A stretch of DNA of 64,000 nucleotides. Source: CAWAHD01 sp963781785 (lineage in GTDB: Bacteria; Planctomycetota; Planctomycetia; Isosphaerales; Isosphaeraceae). The DNA is taken from assembly GCA_963781785.1 (NCBI GenBank), contig CAWAHD010000001.1, forward strand, positions 1-64,000, read 5' to 3'. The notes beneath the pieces were generated by a model. It was not told the DNA's origin, did not search any database, and saw only the letters and a program-made list of their open reading frames with translations. Position numbers and translations under genes: made by a program. Shown in pieces: positions 8,581 through 17,553 of this stretch; position 1 is the first letter of the stretch; every line of letters begins with the position of its first letter.

Positions 8581-9538
8581 GCCTGGATACCCACGGATAA
8601 AAAAAGCCTAGCAGAACAGCCGTGCGGTTCCACGGTTTTTCGGCTAGATCGTGGGATTGCCGCAGCTTGTCTGGTTTATCTCTATACCGATTCCCGCCGC
8701 GCTAGTTATCTGATCCAGCTTCGCTGATCATTTCAGTTCCGCCAGTTTCCTCTCGGTTTTCCCAACTTTCCTCTTTGGCCTTGACGAGATCCCCCAGAGT
8801 GAGATTTGGGGTACATGTTTGCCAGTGAGCCCAAAGAACTAACTGACGTCGCCCGGGTCTTCGTCGAACCCGCCAACGCCACTCACCGTCAGTACGAGGC
8901 CCCTCGCGCATTCTTCGTCGCTGGTGTTCCCGCCGTCGAGGTGGCTCGCCGTTTCGGTTACACCCCAGGCAGCTTTTGCGTCCTGCTCCATCAGTTCCGT
9001 CAGAATCCCCACCACCCATTCTTCCTCACACCTGCCGAGGGACTCCAGTCCGCACCCAAATCCGATCCCCTACGCGATCTCGTCATCGCCCTCCGCACAC
9101 AGAACCTCTCAATCTACGATATCAGCCGTGATCTGGCCCACCAAGGCCACCGCCTCAGTCCGGTCACAGTCGCCCAGATCCTCAAGAAGGAAGGATTCGC
9201 TCGCTTGCGACGCCGGGGCGATGACGAGCGTCCACGAGGTTTGTGGCCGACAACCGCCGAGGTCGTTGATATCCGGCAACTCGACTTGAGCCCGCGCTCG
9301 TTCAACACGCAATTCGGCGGCTTGTTCCTTTTCCTGCAGATACTGGCTGCGATCCCCTTGGATCGCATCCTCTCAAGCTGCGGGATTCCCCGGATCGGAG
9401 ATGATCCCGTCCGGCTGCGCCATGCGATCGCTCTTGGCCTTGAAGCCATTCGGAAGTCGAAAAACTAACGCCCAGCGTAAAGCATGATTCGGCGTATGGC
9501 CTAATTGTTAGGCTTTTTTTATCCGTAGGCATCCAGGC
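8581..9538 (+). mobile_element. TA-flanked transposon deletion derivative (958 bp)
   Basis: Ends are inverted repeats of about 32 bp with three mismatches, sharing GCCTGGAT and ACGGATAAAAAAAGCCTA (8581-8612 against 9507-9538). Both ends are flanked by TA, and excision leaving one TA restores the IS630 frame, so this is a clean insertion with a TA target duplication. It carries only the N-terminal third of a transposase, so it is probably non-autonomous. TA targeting is the habit of the IS630/Tc1/mariner group, though the encoded protein does not look like an IS630 transposase. Confidence 0.8.
8815..9468 (+). pseudogene. Truncated transposase N-terminal region
   Basis: Starts MFASEPKELTDVARVFVEPA. 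It has an HTH-like region (VARRFGYTPGSFCVLLHQFR), then LSIYDISRDLAHQGHRLSPV and DLSPRSFNTQFGGLFLFLQI. From memory this matches the N-terminal third of a transposase family of roughly 600 aa that is common in planctomycetes; the catalytic region is absent, and after LSSCGIPR the frame runs into unrelated sequence. Internal deletion within the TA-flanked element is the simplest explanation. It cannot be catalytic by itself but could still bind the element's ends. Confidence 0.6.
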
Positions 9539-9748
9539 TACAGCACGGATACCCGACCAAGTTGCGGATCGCGTAGTGCCTGGGCCAGTTGATCTAAGCG
9601 GGGTTCGGCGTGAGGCTGAACTCGAGGTATCTCAGTGCGTGGTTACAGGACCGAGGCATCACTCCACAAAAACCCCAACGCGTCCCGCGAGGGCGCGACC
9701 GACAGGCAATTGCCTAGTGAAGTGAACCTTCAACCGGGAAAGGAATGA

Positions 9749-9828
9749 GGGAGGCTCTCTCATCGGCAGGAGAGTATAACTCTCCTTGCGGGACTCGGTC
9801 CCATCACGTGTATCGAGGAGAGCCTCCC
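9749..9828 (+). promoter_or_regulatory. Structured leader ending at the ATG of orphan-family copy A
   Basis: Outer stem of 11 perfect pairs: GGGAGGCTCTC (9749-9759) with GAGAGCCTCCC (9818-9828), whose last base directly precedes ATG at 9829. Two hairpins sit inside: AGGAGAGT/ACTCTCCT with a 3-base loop (9768-9786) and GGGAC/GTCCC with a TCG loop (9790-9802). The likely ribosome site GAGGAG overlaps the outer 3' arm, so folding would hide it. It could be an RNA control element or a hairpin end used by a single-strand transposition mechanism. Copy C has the same layout with different arm sequences. Confidence 0.65.
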
Positions 9829-10240
9829 ATGACCAGTTTAGCCGAGCGGTTTGCCGAGGACATCACCCTGGAGTATTCCCTCATCGACCGCATGCGCGTC
9901 CACGGCCACATCATGAAACTGCAAAATGTGGGAATGCTCGGTGCCTTCTTTCAGCGCTTCCGCGGTGTCGACTGGATCGAGCCCCGCGACCTCCAAGAGC
10001 TCACCACTGAGTTCGTGCAGTCCGTCGAGGCGTTGGCCCAAACGAACGGCATCCCGCTGCTCGCGGCCAAGCCCGGTGAGGGGCACGTTGATCAAGCTGC
10101 TCGGTTCCTGGACCGCGTGGCTGACCGCGATGAAGCCATTTACTGCATCATCAAAGTTCAGGAGGAAGTTTCATCGTTCGTTTCCTACGTCCCCAAGCAC
10201 GGAGAGGACAGAACACGCAAGATCGCCCGTGGCCGCCGCC

Positions 10241-11498
10241 AGGGCGATTGCGCCATGATGGGTAATCTGGCATGATTGGGCGAACGCATTGTCGCCGCTT
10301 GTTGCGAAGCAGCAGGGGTAGAGAAGCTTGCGCGAGTCCGGAATCCATGCCATGTCGAAACCCAAGTCCGTTCGGATTGCAGACCATTTTGCGGAGCTCA
10401 CGGATCCGCGGCGTCGGGAGGTGGTATATCCGCTGATCAATGTGGTGGTCATTGCAGTTTGCGCGGTGATTTCTGGCGCGGATGATTTCGTCGCCATTGC
10501 CAGATTTGGGACAACCAAGCGAGAGTGGCTGGCACGATTTCTGGACTTGGAGAATGGTATCCCGTCGCACGATCGTTTCAATGCGATCTTCGCCGTCATC
10601 AAGCCGGCGGAGTTCGAGAAGTGTTTGCTGAGTTGGATCACGGCCTTGCACGAAATCACCGATGGCCAGGTGATCGCCATTGACGGGAAAACGCTCCGCC
10701 GCAGCTTCGACTCGGCCAACAGTAAGGCGGCCATTCATATGGTGAGCGCTTGGGCGACCGCCAATCATATCAGCTTGGGACAGGTCGTCGTCGACGCCAA
10801 GAGCAACGAGATCACCGCCATTCCGAAACTGCTGGAAATGCTCGAATTGTCGGGCGCTATGGTCACTATCGACGCGATGGGTTGTCAGACCGAAATCGCG
10901 AAGCAAATCGTCGGCGCAGGCGCGGATTATTGCCTGGCCGTCAAGGATAACCAACCGACATTGCATCAGGGGATCATCGACTTCTTCGAGAAGCACGTGG
11001 AGGACGATTTCGCGGGCATCCGGATGCGTTACCACGTGACTGACGAGAAAGGGCACGGCCGGGAGGAGGCACGTTACTACATGATCTGTCCCGTTCCCGA
11101 GGACTTGCCAGACCGTTCGCGTTGGACTGGTCTGAAGGCGATTGGAGTTGCCATCAACGAAACTCAGCGCGACGGAAAGAGGGTGGGTGAAAACCGCTAT
11201 TACATTCTGAGCAAGTTTGTCGCGGCCCGTCGCTTCGCCGACGCGGTGCGCGGCCACTGGAGCATCGAGAACCGTCTGCATTGGCAACTCGATGTCACCT
11301 TTCAGGAAGACCAGTGCCGCATTCGCCAAGGTCACGCTGACGCGAATTTCAGCATCCTCCGCCGCACCGCGCTGAGCCTACTGAAGAACGAGACCACACT
11401 GAAGGTCGGTATCAAGAACAAACGCCTCACCGCCGGCTGGGACGATAGTTATCTTGAAAAAGTGCTGATCGGCTCATGACTTAAGGTGCAATCGCCCT
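10241..11498 (+). mobile_element. ISAs1-family insertion sequence (1258 bp)
   Basis: Terminal inverted repeats AGGGCGATTGCGCC (left) and AGGGCGATTGCACC (right, reverse complement), one mismatch. It is flanked on both sides by GTGGCCGCCGCC (10229-10240 and 11499-11510), a 12-bp direct repeat, slightly longer than the 8-10 bp usual for the family; the repetitive GCC target may contribute. It interrupts orphan-family copy A. Intact transposase and ends suggest a recent insertion. Confidence 0.85.
10352..11479 (+). CDS. ISAs1-family DDE transposase (375 aa)
   Basis: The N-terminal domain begins MSKPKSVRIADHFAELTDPR and contains INVVVIAVCAVISGADDF, a family signature. The catalytic region shows GQVIAIDGKTLRRSF (first Asp), VTIDAMGCQTEIAKQIVGAG (second Asp) with DYCLAVKDNQPTLH, and HWSIENRLHWQLDVTFQEDQ (Glu region). 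Start chosen at the ATG of MSKPKS rather than one eight codons upstream because family members begin here. Full length and intact, so probably active. Confidence 0.9.
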   Translation: MSKPKSVRIADHFAELTDPRRREVVYPLINVVVIAVCAVISGADDFVAIARFGTTKREWLARFLDLENGIPSHDRFNAIFAVIKPAEFEKCLLSWITALHEITDGQVIAIDGKTLRRSFDSANSKAAIHMVSAWATANHISLGQVVVDAKSNEITAIPKLLEMLELSGAMVTIDAMGCQTEIAKQIVGAGADYCLAVKDNQPTLHQGIIDFFEKHVEDDFAGIRMRYHVTDEKGHGREEARYYMICPVPEDLPDRSRWTGLKAIGVAINETQRDGKRVGENRYYILSKFVAARRFADAVRGHWSIENRLHWQLDVTFQEDQCRIRQGHADANFSILRRTALSLLKNETTLKVGIKNKRLTAGWDDSYLEKVLIGS

Positions 11499-12703
11499 GT
11501 GGCCGCCGCCGCGTCAATCACTACTACTTCTTCATCAAGGATCGCCAGTTCGGCGTCGGCAATTCCATCCGCATCAGCAGCTACGCGCCCTTTGGTGTCA
11601 CCGTCTGCCTCAATGGCCACCATTTCGTGGCCCAGCAACTGCGCAATCGCCAGGTCGGTTTCGAGATGCGCGATAACCTGTTCGTGGCCGTGGACAAACC
11701 GAACGTCTTCCATCGCGCCTGTGAGGCGCTCACACCTCAAACCATCGCTGCTTTTTGCAATCGCTGGGTCTATCGTTGTATTCCCTTGCTGACCCCGGCG
11801 GCGCGCCGTGAAGGGTTCACCTACCAGTGGTATCTGGACCAAGTTGAACGCTGTCATAACTTGATCTTCGCCACGGCCACCCGGCTCAACGCCTTGTTCG
11901 GTCGGTTGCTGGACCGGGGCCGAGTCGTTGGCCAACCGCATGTCATCAGCCGTCTCTTCCAACGCCAAGTGCAGGCCCGCCGCACTGGTGGTCGCGTCTA
12001 TCGCACCACCCAGGAAGATTATTGTCTGAAGGCATGGCACAAGAAGACCTACATCAAACAGTACAACAAACAAGGAGCGGGCCTCCGCACGGAGACATGC
12101 ACGCACGACGTGCGCGAGTTCGGCACCGGCAAGGCGCTCGTCAACCTGCCTTATCTGCTGCGCTGTATGGACCACTGCAATCAACGCCTGTTGCGCTGGC
12201 AAGACACCATCGACCACACCACGGTCGCGGCTGATTTTGTGGAGAAGCTCGGACAGCCCACTGTCCCTGCACAGGGACAACGCGTGCCCGGCATTCACCT
12301 GCATAATCTCCGTCTGACTTGGGTGCTGGCGGCAGTGCTTCAGTTTGCCCACATCATCACCGGGTTCCGCAACCGCGAGCTACGCAGCTACGTGCACCGC
12401 CGTTTCGGGCTGAGCCCTGACGACTATACGGCGGCTCAACTTCGCTACGATTTGCTCAAGTTGCAGGCCAAGGGATTGCTTCGCAAACTGGAGGGAACGA
12501 CGCGCTACGTGCTGACGCCCCAGGGGATGGCCCAAGGCACAGCGATCATCAAACTCAAAGAGTGCCTCAACGGCACAATAGGGGAACCTCTGGATGAGCC
12601 TCCGGAAGTCGGCTCCCCCCAGCCCCCTCTGCAAAAAGAATTCCGCCAAGTCCGCCGAGCACTCAAAGAGCTACTCCAAACCGCCGGACTCGAGGCCACC
12701 TAA

Positions 12704-12929
12704 AAACCAAAATCTTTTCTTACTTTTTCAGCGGTGAAACTTTTAGTGGCTCCCATCCGACTGGCCACGGATCAAAAAAAACCTGAAGATAGAAGGCCCA
12801 CATCACCCAGATTGATGAGAGTAGGTTGTTGATCGCTCCATTGGTCCGCCGCATATGGGTGCCGCGGGGTGAGAGGTCGAACTTGGTACAGCGCGGTAAT
12901 GGCGGCCTTCACGAGAAGGTGTCAGTCAC
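12704..12929. other. Spacer between copy A and the IS4 element
   Basis: Short AT-richer tail after the copy A stop, then GC-rich sequence up to the IS4 left end. No gene. One weak hairpin TTTCA-GCGG-TGAAA lies just past the stop of copy A; it is too small to call a terminator. The 11-bp direct repeat flanking the IS4 element overlaps the right edge (12919-12929). Confidence 0.5.
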
Positions 12930-14456
12930 GAATGGCACGAGGTTATTCGTAACCGCAATCGTCAAAACAGGATAGACAAAAGTCGTCCTCCTTGGGACAA
13001 GGATTGGTGATTGACTGATCCAATTCCTATCCGGCAAGGAGGCCGACGATGTTCCAGCCTACACGACGGCGAATTTCAGAGAAGATCAAATCAACCCTCG
13101 ACTCCGACGCTCTTCCGTTTCACGAGATCCTCGACGCCGATATGGTCGAGTCGGCTTTGACCTCCGAGGGCGTTCAGTTCAAAGATCGCATCTACACCCC
13201 GTTTGTAACCCTTTGCCTGTTCCTCTCTCAGGTGCTCGACCAGGATCACTCGTGTCGCGCGGCAGTCATGCGGTTGATCCTCTGGATGGCGCTTAACGGT
13301 CGCAAGCCGTGCTCAGCGGAGACCACGAGCTACTGCGAGGCGCGCCGGCGACTTCCGCTGAAAGTCATCGTTCGCCTGGTCCAAGAGACCGCCGAGAGGA
13401 TCGAGGCTGGCGCCAGCGACGACTGGCTTTGGAAGGGCCGTCACGTCTCGTTGGTCGACGGCACCACCGCCTCGATGCCAGACACGCCGGAGAACCAGCG
13501 AGCCTTTCCCCAGGCGAACACTCAAGGCATCGGGCTGGGATTCCCCATAGTCCGGATGGCGGTAATCATCTCGCTTGCCACCGGCGTTGCGCGCGACATG
13601 GCATTGGGGCCGTACAAAGGAAAGGGAACGGGCGAGCCAGCCCTCTTGCGTGCCCTGCTCGACGGTCTGGCAACCGATGAAATCGTGCTCGGAGACCGCT
13701 ATTTCGGCTCGTTTTTCATGCTTGAGACCCTGATGCATCGAGAGGTCGACGGGCTGTTCCGCATGTACCAAGGCCGCAAGTTCGACTTTCGCCGCGGCCG
13801 ACGACTGGGGGTGGAAGACCACCTCGTCACTTGGGCCAAGCCGCAGCGTCCCGACTGGATGGACAAGGAAACCTATGCTCAGATTCCTGACGAAATCACG
13901 GTACGTGAGCTGCGGTTCAAGGTCGAGCAGCCTGGCTTCCGCGTCGACAATGTGGTGCTGGTCACGACCATGCTCGACGCCACAATGTATACGAAGGATG
14001 AACTGGCGGATCTTTACCTTCAGCGCTGGAATGTCGAATTGGATCTGCGCTCGATCAAGGACGTGCTCCAAATGGATGTCTTGCGGTGCAAGTCGCCGGA
14101 GATGGTCGAGAAGGAGATCTGGATGCATTTACTAGCTTACAACTTGATCCGAGGTGTGATGGCCCAGGCGGCCGATGCACACGAAAAGCGGCCGCGGCAG
14201 CTGAGCTTCAAAGGCACGCTGCAAACGATCACGGCATTCCAAGAGGCAATGCGGCGAGCAGCGCCGGCGGATCGGGAATTCTTGCTGCAAGCGATGCTTC
14301 GCGCGATCGCACAACAGGAAGTCGGTGATCGATTTGGTCGGGTGGAACCTCGCGCCAACAAACGCCGTCCCAAGGCGCAGCGATACCTGATGGAACCACG
14401 CCCTAATGCGCAAAACGCTTGCGCAAGGCGGCATAACGGCTAACCTCGTGCCATTC
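12930..14456 (+). mobile_element. IS4-family insertion sequence (1527 bp)
   Basis: Ends are perfect 16-bp inverted repeats (GAATGGCACGAGGTTA and its complement), flanked by an 11-bp direct repeat GTGTCAGTCAC (12919-12929 and 14457-14467), the target duplication size expected for IS4. Single intact transposase gene. Inserted in sequence lying between copy A and an IS630 remnant. Confidence 0.85.
13049..14443 (+). CDS. IS4-family DDE transposase (464 aa)
   Basis: N-terminal IS4 domain (KDRIYTPFVTLCLFLSQVLD). Catalytic residues stand in the usual contexts: HVSLVDGTTASMPDTPENQ (first Asp), TDEIVLGDRYFGSFFMLETL (second Asp) and the YREK-like YLQRWNVELDLRSIKDVLQM (Glu). ATG start follows an AAGGAGG-like site (GCAAGGAGGCCGACG). 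Intact and full length. The last residues after RYLMEPRP run into the inverted repeat region. Confidence 0.9.
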   Translation: MFQPTRRRISEKIKSTLDSDALPFHEILDADMVESALTSEGVQFKDRIYTPFVTLCLFLSQVLDQDHSCRAAVMRLILWMALNGRKPCSAETTSYCEARRRLPLKVIVRLVQETAERIEAGASDDWLWKGRHVSLVDGTTASMPDTPENQRAFPQANTQGIGLGFPIVRMAVIISLATGVARDMALGPYKGKGTGEPALLRALLDGLATDEIVLGDRYFGSFFMLETLMHREVDGLFRMYQGRKFDFRRGRRLGVEDHLVTWAKPQRPDWMDKETYAQIPDEITVRELRFKVEQPGFRVDNVVLVTTMLDATMYTKDELADLYLQRWNVELDLRSIKDVLQMDVLRCKSPEMVEKEIWMHLLAYNLIRGVMAQAADAHEKRPRQLSFKGTLQTITAFQEAMRRAAPADREFLLQAMLRAIAQQEVGDRFGRVEPRANKRRPKAQRYLMEPRPNAQNACARRHNG

Positions 14457-14539
14457 GTGTCAGTCACCACCGCGTCGTGGCTCAGGCTGCACTGAGACCG
14501 TCTGGAGCTTTATTCCCGAACCTAACCCAGCGATTTCTT

Positions 14540-14900
14540 CAACTTCTGAAATGCAGCGGCTTTCCTGGAGCCCCGGTTGATCATAGTACCTACGCGGATC
14601 GTGGTCATCTGAGACGGTTGCAGCACGCAAAAGGGAAACTCGACGTGGCAGATGCAGGAAGCCTAATCGAACCGGCTGACTCTGGCGAAACTGCCGCCAT
14701 TCGCGCCGATGCTCAATTCGATCGAGCCGCTTTGGAGTTGGCTGAAATACGATCGGTTAAGCAAGTTCGCCCCGCAGGACGCGCTCCAACTGAATCAGCT
14801 TGTGTTTGCCGAACTGATCGAGGTTCAGAGTGATCAGCAGTTCCTTCAAGACTCGTTTTATGCTTCTGACCTGCCAATACCACGTGGATTACCTTTCTAA
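14540..14900 (+). pseudogene. IS630-family transposase, C-terminal remnant
   Basis: Reading across stops gives a DDE_3-type end: PPFAPMLNSIEPLWSWLKYD then RLSKFAPQDALQLNQLVF. The first catalytic Asp region survives as VWDGCSTQKGNS with a stop shortly after. It is probably the 3' part of the IS630 gene starting at 8326, separated by copy A, ISAs1 and IS4; proof would need an intact relative for alignment. Confidence 0.65.
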
Positions 14901-14924
14901 CTTCCAATAGTTTCGAGCTATAGT

Positions 14925-15893
14925 GAACCCCGAAAGTTCGACTACCCGGGCCATGTGTATTTGTTAGGGCTTTTCCGTGTTCAGTCCGCACGAACCTCGC
15001 TCCGATAGACCTCTCCAGAGGTTTGATAATCGACAGACTGATGGGGGTGCTCCTCGTCACAGAACTGGAAATAGGCGGTCAGGCCGAACGCCAACTCCGG
15101 CATACAATCATACTAGTACAGTTATCACTTTGCGTATTTTATGTTCATCACCAATCGCTCCACGAACACGTTGTGGAATGCCCGTTCCCGAGCATCCCGA
15201 ACTCGCTGTGATCCCACCGTTCTTCAGGCGTCTGGTATACTCTCTCGCTGTGAACGGTGCTTCTTGGTCGGTGTTGAAGATCTCCGGCCGGGCCCTCAAC
15301 GACGCCTCGTCCAATGCCTTCAGGCAGAATTGTGGCTCCAAGGTGTTGGAAAACCACCACGGAAGCACGTACCAACTCTACCAATCAAGCACTGCGGTCA
15401 GATACATGAACCACGGTTCATCGGAGCGTAGGTGATGTCCGAACTCCAGACCTTGTCGGCGTGGGTCAGTTCCCGGTCACGAAGCAAGTATGGGTAGACG
15501 CTCGCGTCCGGCGCTGCAGTGGTCGTCCGTGGTATTGGAAACAACGCTTTCCGGCCCGTTTTCGCTATAAACCGCTGGACTCGCTTGCGATTAACCGCCT
15601 CTCTGGATCACTCCCGACATATCGTCATCCGTTGGCCGCCGTGGAGTGAGGTCCAAAGGAACTGCTTGTCGATCAGCCGCATGAAGCGCAGGCTCTCCTC
15701 CGATTCGATGGCCGGTTGCAGATAGTAGCGTGATCGGTTGCGATCCAGAAGTTCGCATCGTCGACGTATGTTCGATTGAGTGGCGTCTGTATCGACCAAG
15801 GGCCGCTTGACGTCAGCCAAAGCGGGCTCTTTTTGAACCACTTGACCCCGGGGCTTGAGCCAGCTGATCCGTCCATAAAGCTCGGCCTGAATC
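14925..15893 (-). pseudogene. Degenerate IS3-family copy, opposite to its intact neighbour
   Basis: On the minus strand, fragments match the IS3 transposase at 15971-17092 with substitutions and stops: KRPLVDTDATQSNIRRRCEL, YLQPAIESEESLRFMRLIDK, FCLKALDEASLRARPEIFNT. The left edge (14925-14975) is a diverged version of the right end of that element (GGGCCATGTGTATTTGTTAG). Most of the orfA part is missing. Older than its neighbour, with which it lies head to head. Confidence 0.7.
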
Positions 15894-15898
15894 GTGAG

Positions 15899-17150
15899 GT
15901 GGACCCCTAAAACTGGACCACTCGAGATGTTAAACTGATCGAAGATCACTTTTGCATTCCGAGGAGCGTCATGAGAGGCACGAACAAGCGATATCCGGCG
16001 GCCTTCAAGGCTCGGGTCGCTCTGGAGGCCGCTAAGCAGACCAGGACCATCGCCGAGCTGTCAGGAAGGTATCAGGTCCACTCCGTCCAGATCAGTCACT
16101 GGAAGAAGCAACTCCTGGACGGCATCGAATCCTTGTTCCGCGACGGACGCCGCCGCGACCACGACGAGAGCCAGGCGATCCAGGCCGAACTCTACGAGCA
16201 GATCGGCCGGCTCAAGATGGAGGTCGAGTGGTTGAAAAAAAAGCTGCCCGCTTCGGCTGACCTCAAGCGACCCCTGATTGATGCAGAAAACACTCATTTG
16301 AGCATCCGTCGACAATGCGAACTCCTGGATCTCAACCGTTCGAGCTACTATCTGCAACCGGCCATCGAATCGGAGGAGAACCTGCGCTTGATGCGTCTGA
16401 TCGACCAGCAGTTTCTTTTGACGCCATTCTACGGCAGCCGACGGATGACAGCGTGTTTGGAGCGATCCGGGGAGACGGTCAATCGCAAGCGGGTCCAGCG
16501 GCTCATGGCGAAAATGGGCCTGGAAGCGTTGTTTCCCAGACCGCGGACTACGACCGCAACGCCCGACGCGCGGGTCTATCCCTACTTGCTTCGCGATCGG
16601 GAACTGACCCACGCCGACGAGGTCTGGAGTTCGGACATCACCTACGTTCCGATGAGGCGCGGGTTCACGTATCTGACCGCGGTGATCGACTGGTACAGTC
16701 GGTACGTGCTCTCGTGGAGGCTTTCCAACACCTTGGAGGGGCGATTCTGCCTGGAGGCGTTGGACGAGGCGTTGTCGAGGGCTCGGCCGGAGATCTTCAA
16801 CACCGACCAAGGCTCGCAGTTCACATCGCGAGAGTACACCGGCCGCCTGGAGGAGGCTGGGATCGCGGTGAGTCGGGATGGTCGGGGGCGGGCGTTGGAC
16901 AACGTGTTCGTGGAGCGGTTGTGGAGGAGCGTAAAATACTAAGATATCTACATCAAAGAGTATGATCGTGTATCGGACCTGGAGTCAGGCCTGACGGCCT
17001 ACTTCCAGTTCTACGACGAGGAGCGTCCCCATCAGTCTCTCGATTATCAGATCCCTGGAGAAGTGTATCGGGGCGAGGTTCCCGGCGGCTGAATGCGGGA
17101 AAGCCTTAACAAATGCACGTGGCCCGAGTGGTCCAACTTTTGGGGTCCAC
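15899..17150 (+). mobile_element. IS3-family insertion sequence (about 1.25 kb)
   Basis: Ends are imperfect inverted repeats: TGGACCCCTAAAACTGGACC at the left and TGGACCCCAAAAGTTGGACC at the right (reverse complement), each followed by ACTCG. The left end abuts the degenerate reverse copy, so a target duplication cannot be read. Transposase frame broken by one stop, so probably inactive. Confidence 0.75.
15971..17092 (+). pseudogene. IS3-family transposase, orfA and orfB in one frame, in-frame stop
   Basis: Begins MRGTNKRYPAAFKARVALEA with the IS3 orfA HTH (AKQTRTIAELSGRYQVHSVQ), then a leucine-zipper-like EWLKKKLPASADLKRPL. The integrase core follows: WSSDITYVPMRRGFTYLTAV, IFNTDQGSQFTSREY, NVFVERLWRSVKY. 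The codon after VKY is TAA (16940-16942), where relatives have Glu; beyond it the frame continues DIYIKEYDRVSDLESG to GEVYRGEVPGG. A single nonsense change therefore removes the last 49 residues. The usual -1 frameshift between orfA and orfB is absent because both parts are already in one frame. Confidence 0.8.
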
Positions 17151-17223
17151 TATACTCGCGAGGATCAATTCGCGGCAGTTAGCCGGCGCCAAACAGTTCC
17201 AGAGAAGAGCTTTACTTGCCCTC

Positions 17224-17535
17224 TTACTTACCCTGAGCCGCCGGCGCCGTCCCCGCCTCTCTTATCTCAACCTCGCGCATTGCGAGACGTTGCTCCCAGT
17301 CGAATAACTCTTGCCGCCGGCGCTCTTCGGCTGCCGCTGCCTCGCGCTTTAGCCGGGCCGACTCAACCTGGTTCCGTTCGAAGATGTACAGAGCAATGAC
17401 TGCTCCGACAAGCGATGTCAGGACGGAGATTCCCCACTTCAGGTCGTCAAGCTGGAGCCCCACGACTGGCGTGGCCGTCGACGCCATCGCTAGCAGATAT
17501 GCAGCGGCATCGTGATGTTTCGCAGGAAGGAGCAT
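17224..17535 (-). CDS. Membrane-anchored coiled-coil protein, phage lysis-type (103 aa)
   Basis: One membrane helix (WGISVLTSLVGAVIALYIF) followed by a charged coiled coil (RNQVESARLKREAAAAEE then RRRQELFDWEQRLAMREVE). This topology is common among phage spanins and other lysis-cassette proteins. Start could be at MLLPAKHHD (17535) or at MASTATPVV (17487). It lies 18 bp after the holin-like gene, on the strand of the prophage module, suggesting it is the upstream continuation of that module. Confidence 0.6.
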   Translation of the reverse strand: MLLPAKHHDAAAYLLAMASTATPVVGLQLDDLKWGISVLTSLVGAVIALYIFERNQVESARLKREAAAAEERRRQELFDWEQRLAMREVEIREAGTAPAAQGK

Positions 17536-17553
17536 GATAGTAGGATTGTGGAA

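Larger units (their letters stand above)
8326..9712 (+). pseudogene. IS630-family transposase, 5' part, split by a nested element
   Basis: The frame opens with an IS630-type helix-turn-helix: LERPRLLAVMRMRDGHSTQE, then EVADFLDVDPSSARRWFAAF. It is interrupted after SLTESPL by the element at 8581-9538. Removing that element plus one TA rejoins the frame exactly to QHGYPTKLRIA and, further on, FGVRLNSRYLSAWL and RGITPQKPQRVPR, typical of IS630 linker regions. The right-hand part also carries stop codons, so the gene was already decaying or decayed afterwards. The catalytic C-terminus is probably the remnant at 14540-14900. Confidence 0.75.
9829..12703 (+). pseudogene. Orphan mobile-associated family, copy A (534 aa when ISAs1 is removed)
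   Basis: Two coding blocks, 9829-10240 and 11511-12703, join in frame once ISAs1 and one copy of its 12-bp duplication are removed (KIARGRR then RVNHYYFFIKDRQFG). The N-terminal block has MRVHGHIMKLQNVGML and QSVEALAQTNGIPLLAAKPG. The middle has SYAPFGVTVCLNGHHF, YQWYLDQVERCHNLIF and KKTYIKQYNKQGAGLRTETC; the C-terminus looks like winged helices (RSYVHRRFGLSPDDY, LLRKLEGTTRYVLTPQG). Copies B, C and D share this architecture. No enzyme motif I can name is present; conserved His in NGH and conserved Glu in RTET or RVET are candidates. Function unknown; probably a mobile-element protein. Confidence 0.7.

Noticed and set aside
10151..11335. 394-aa leftward frame opposite the ISAs1 transposase
   Set aside because: Antisense of an intact transposase with all catalytic motifs; spans the IS border.
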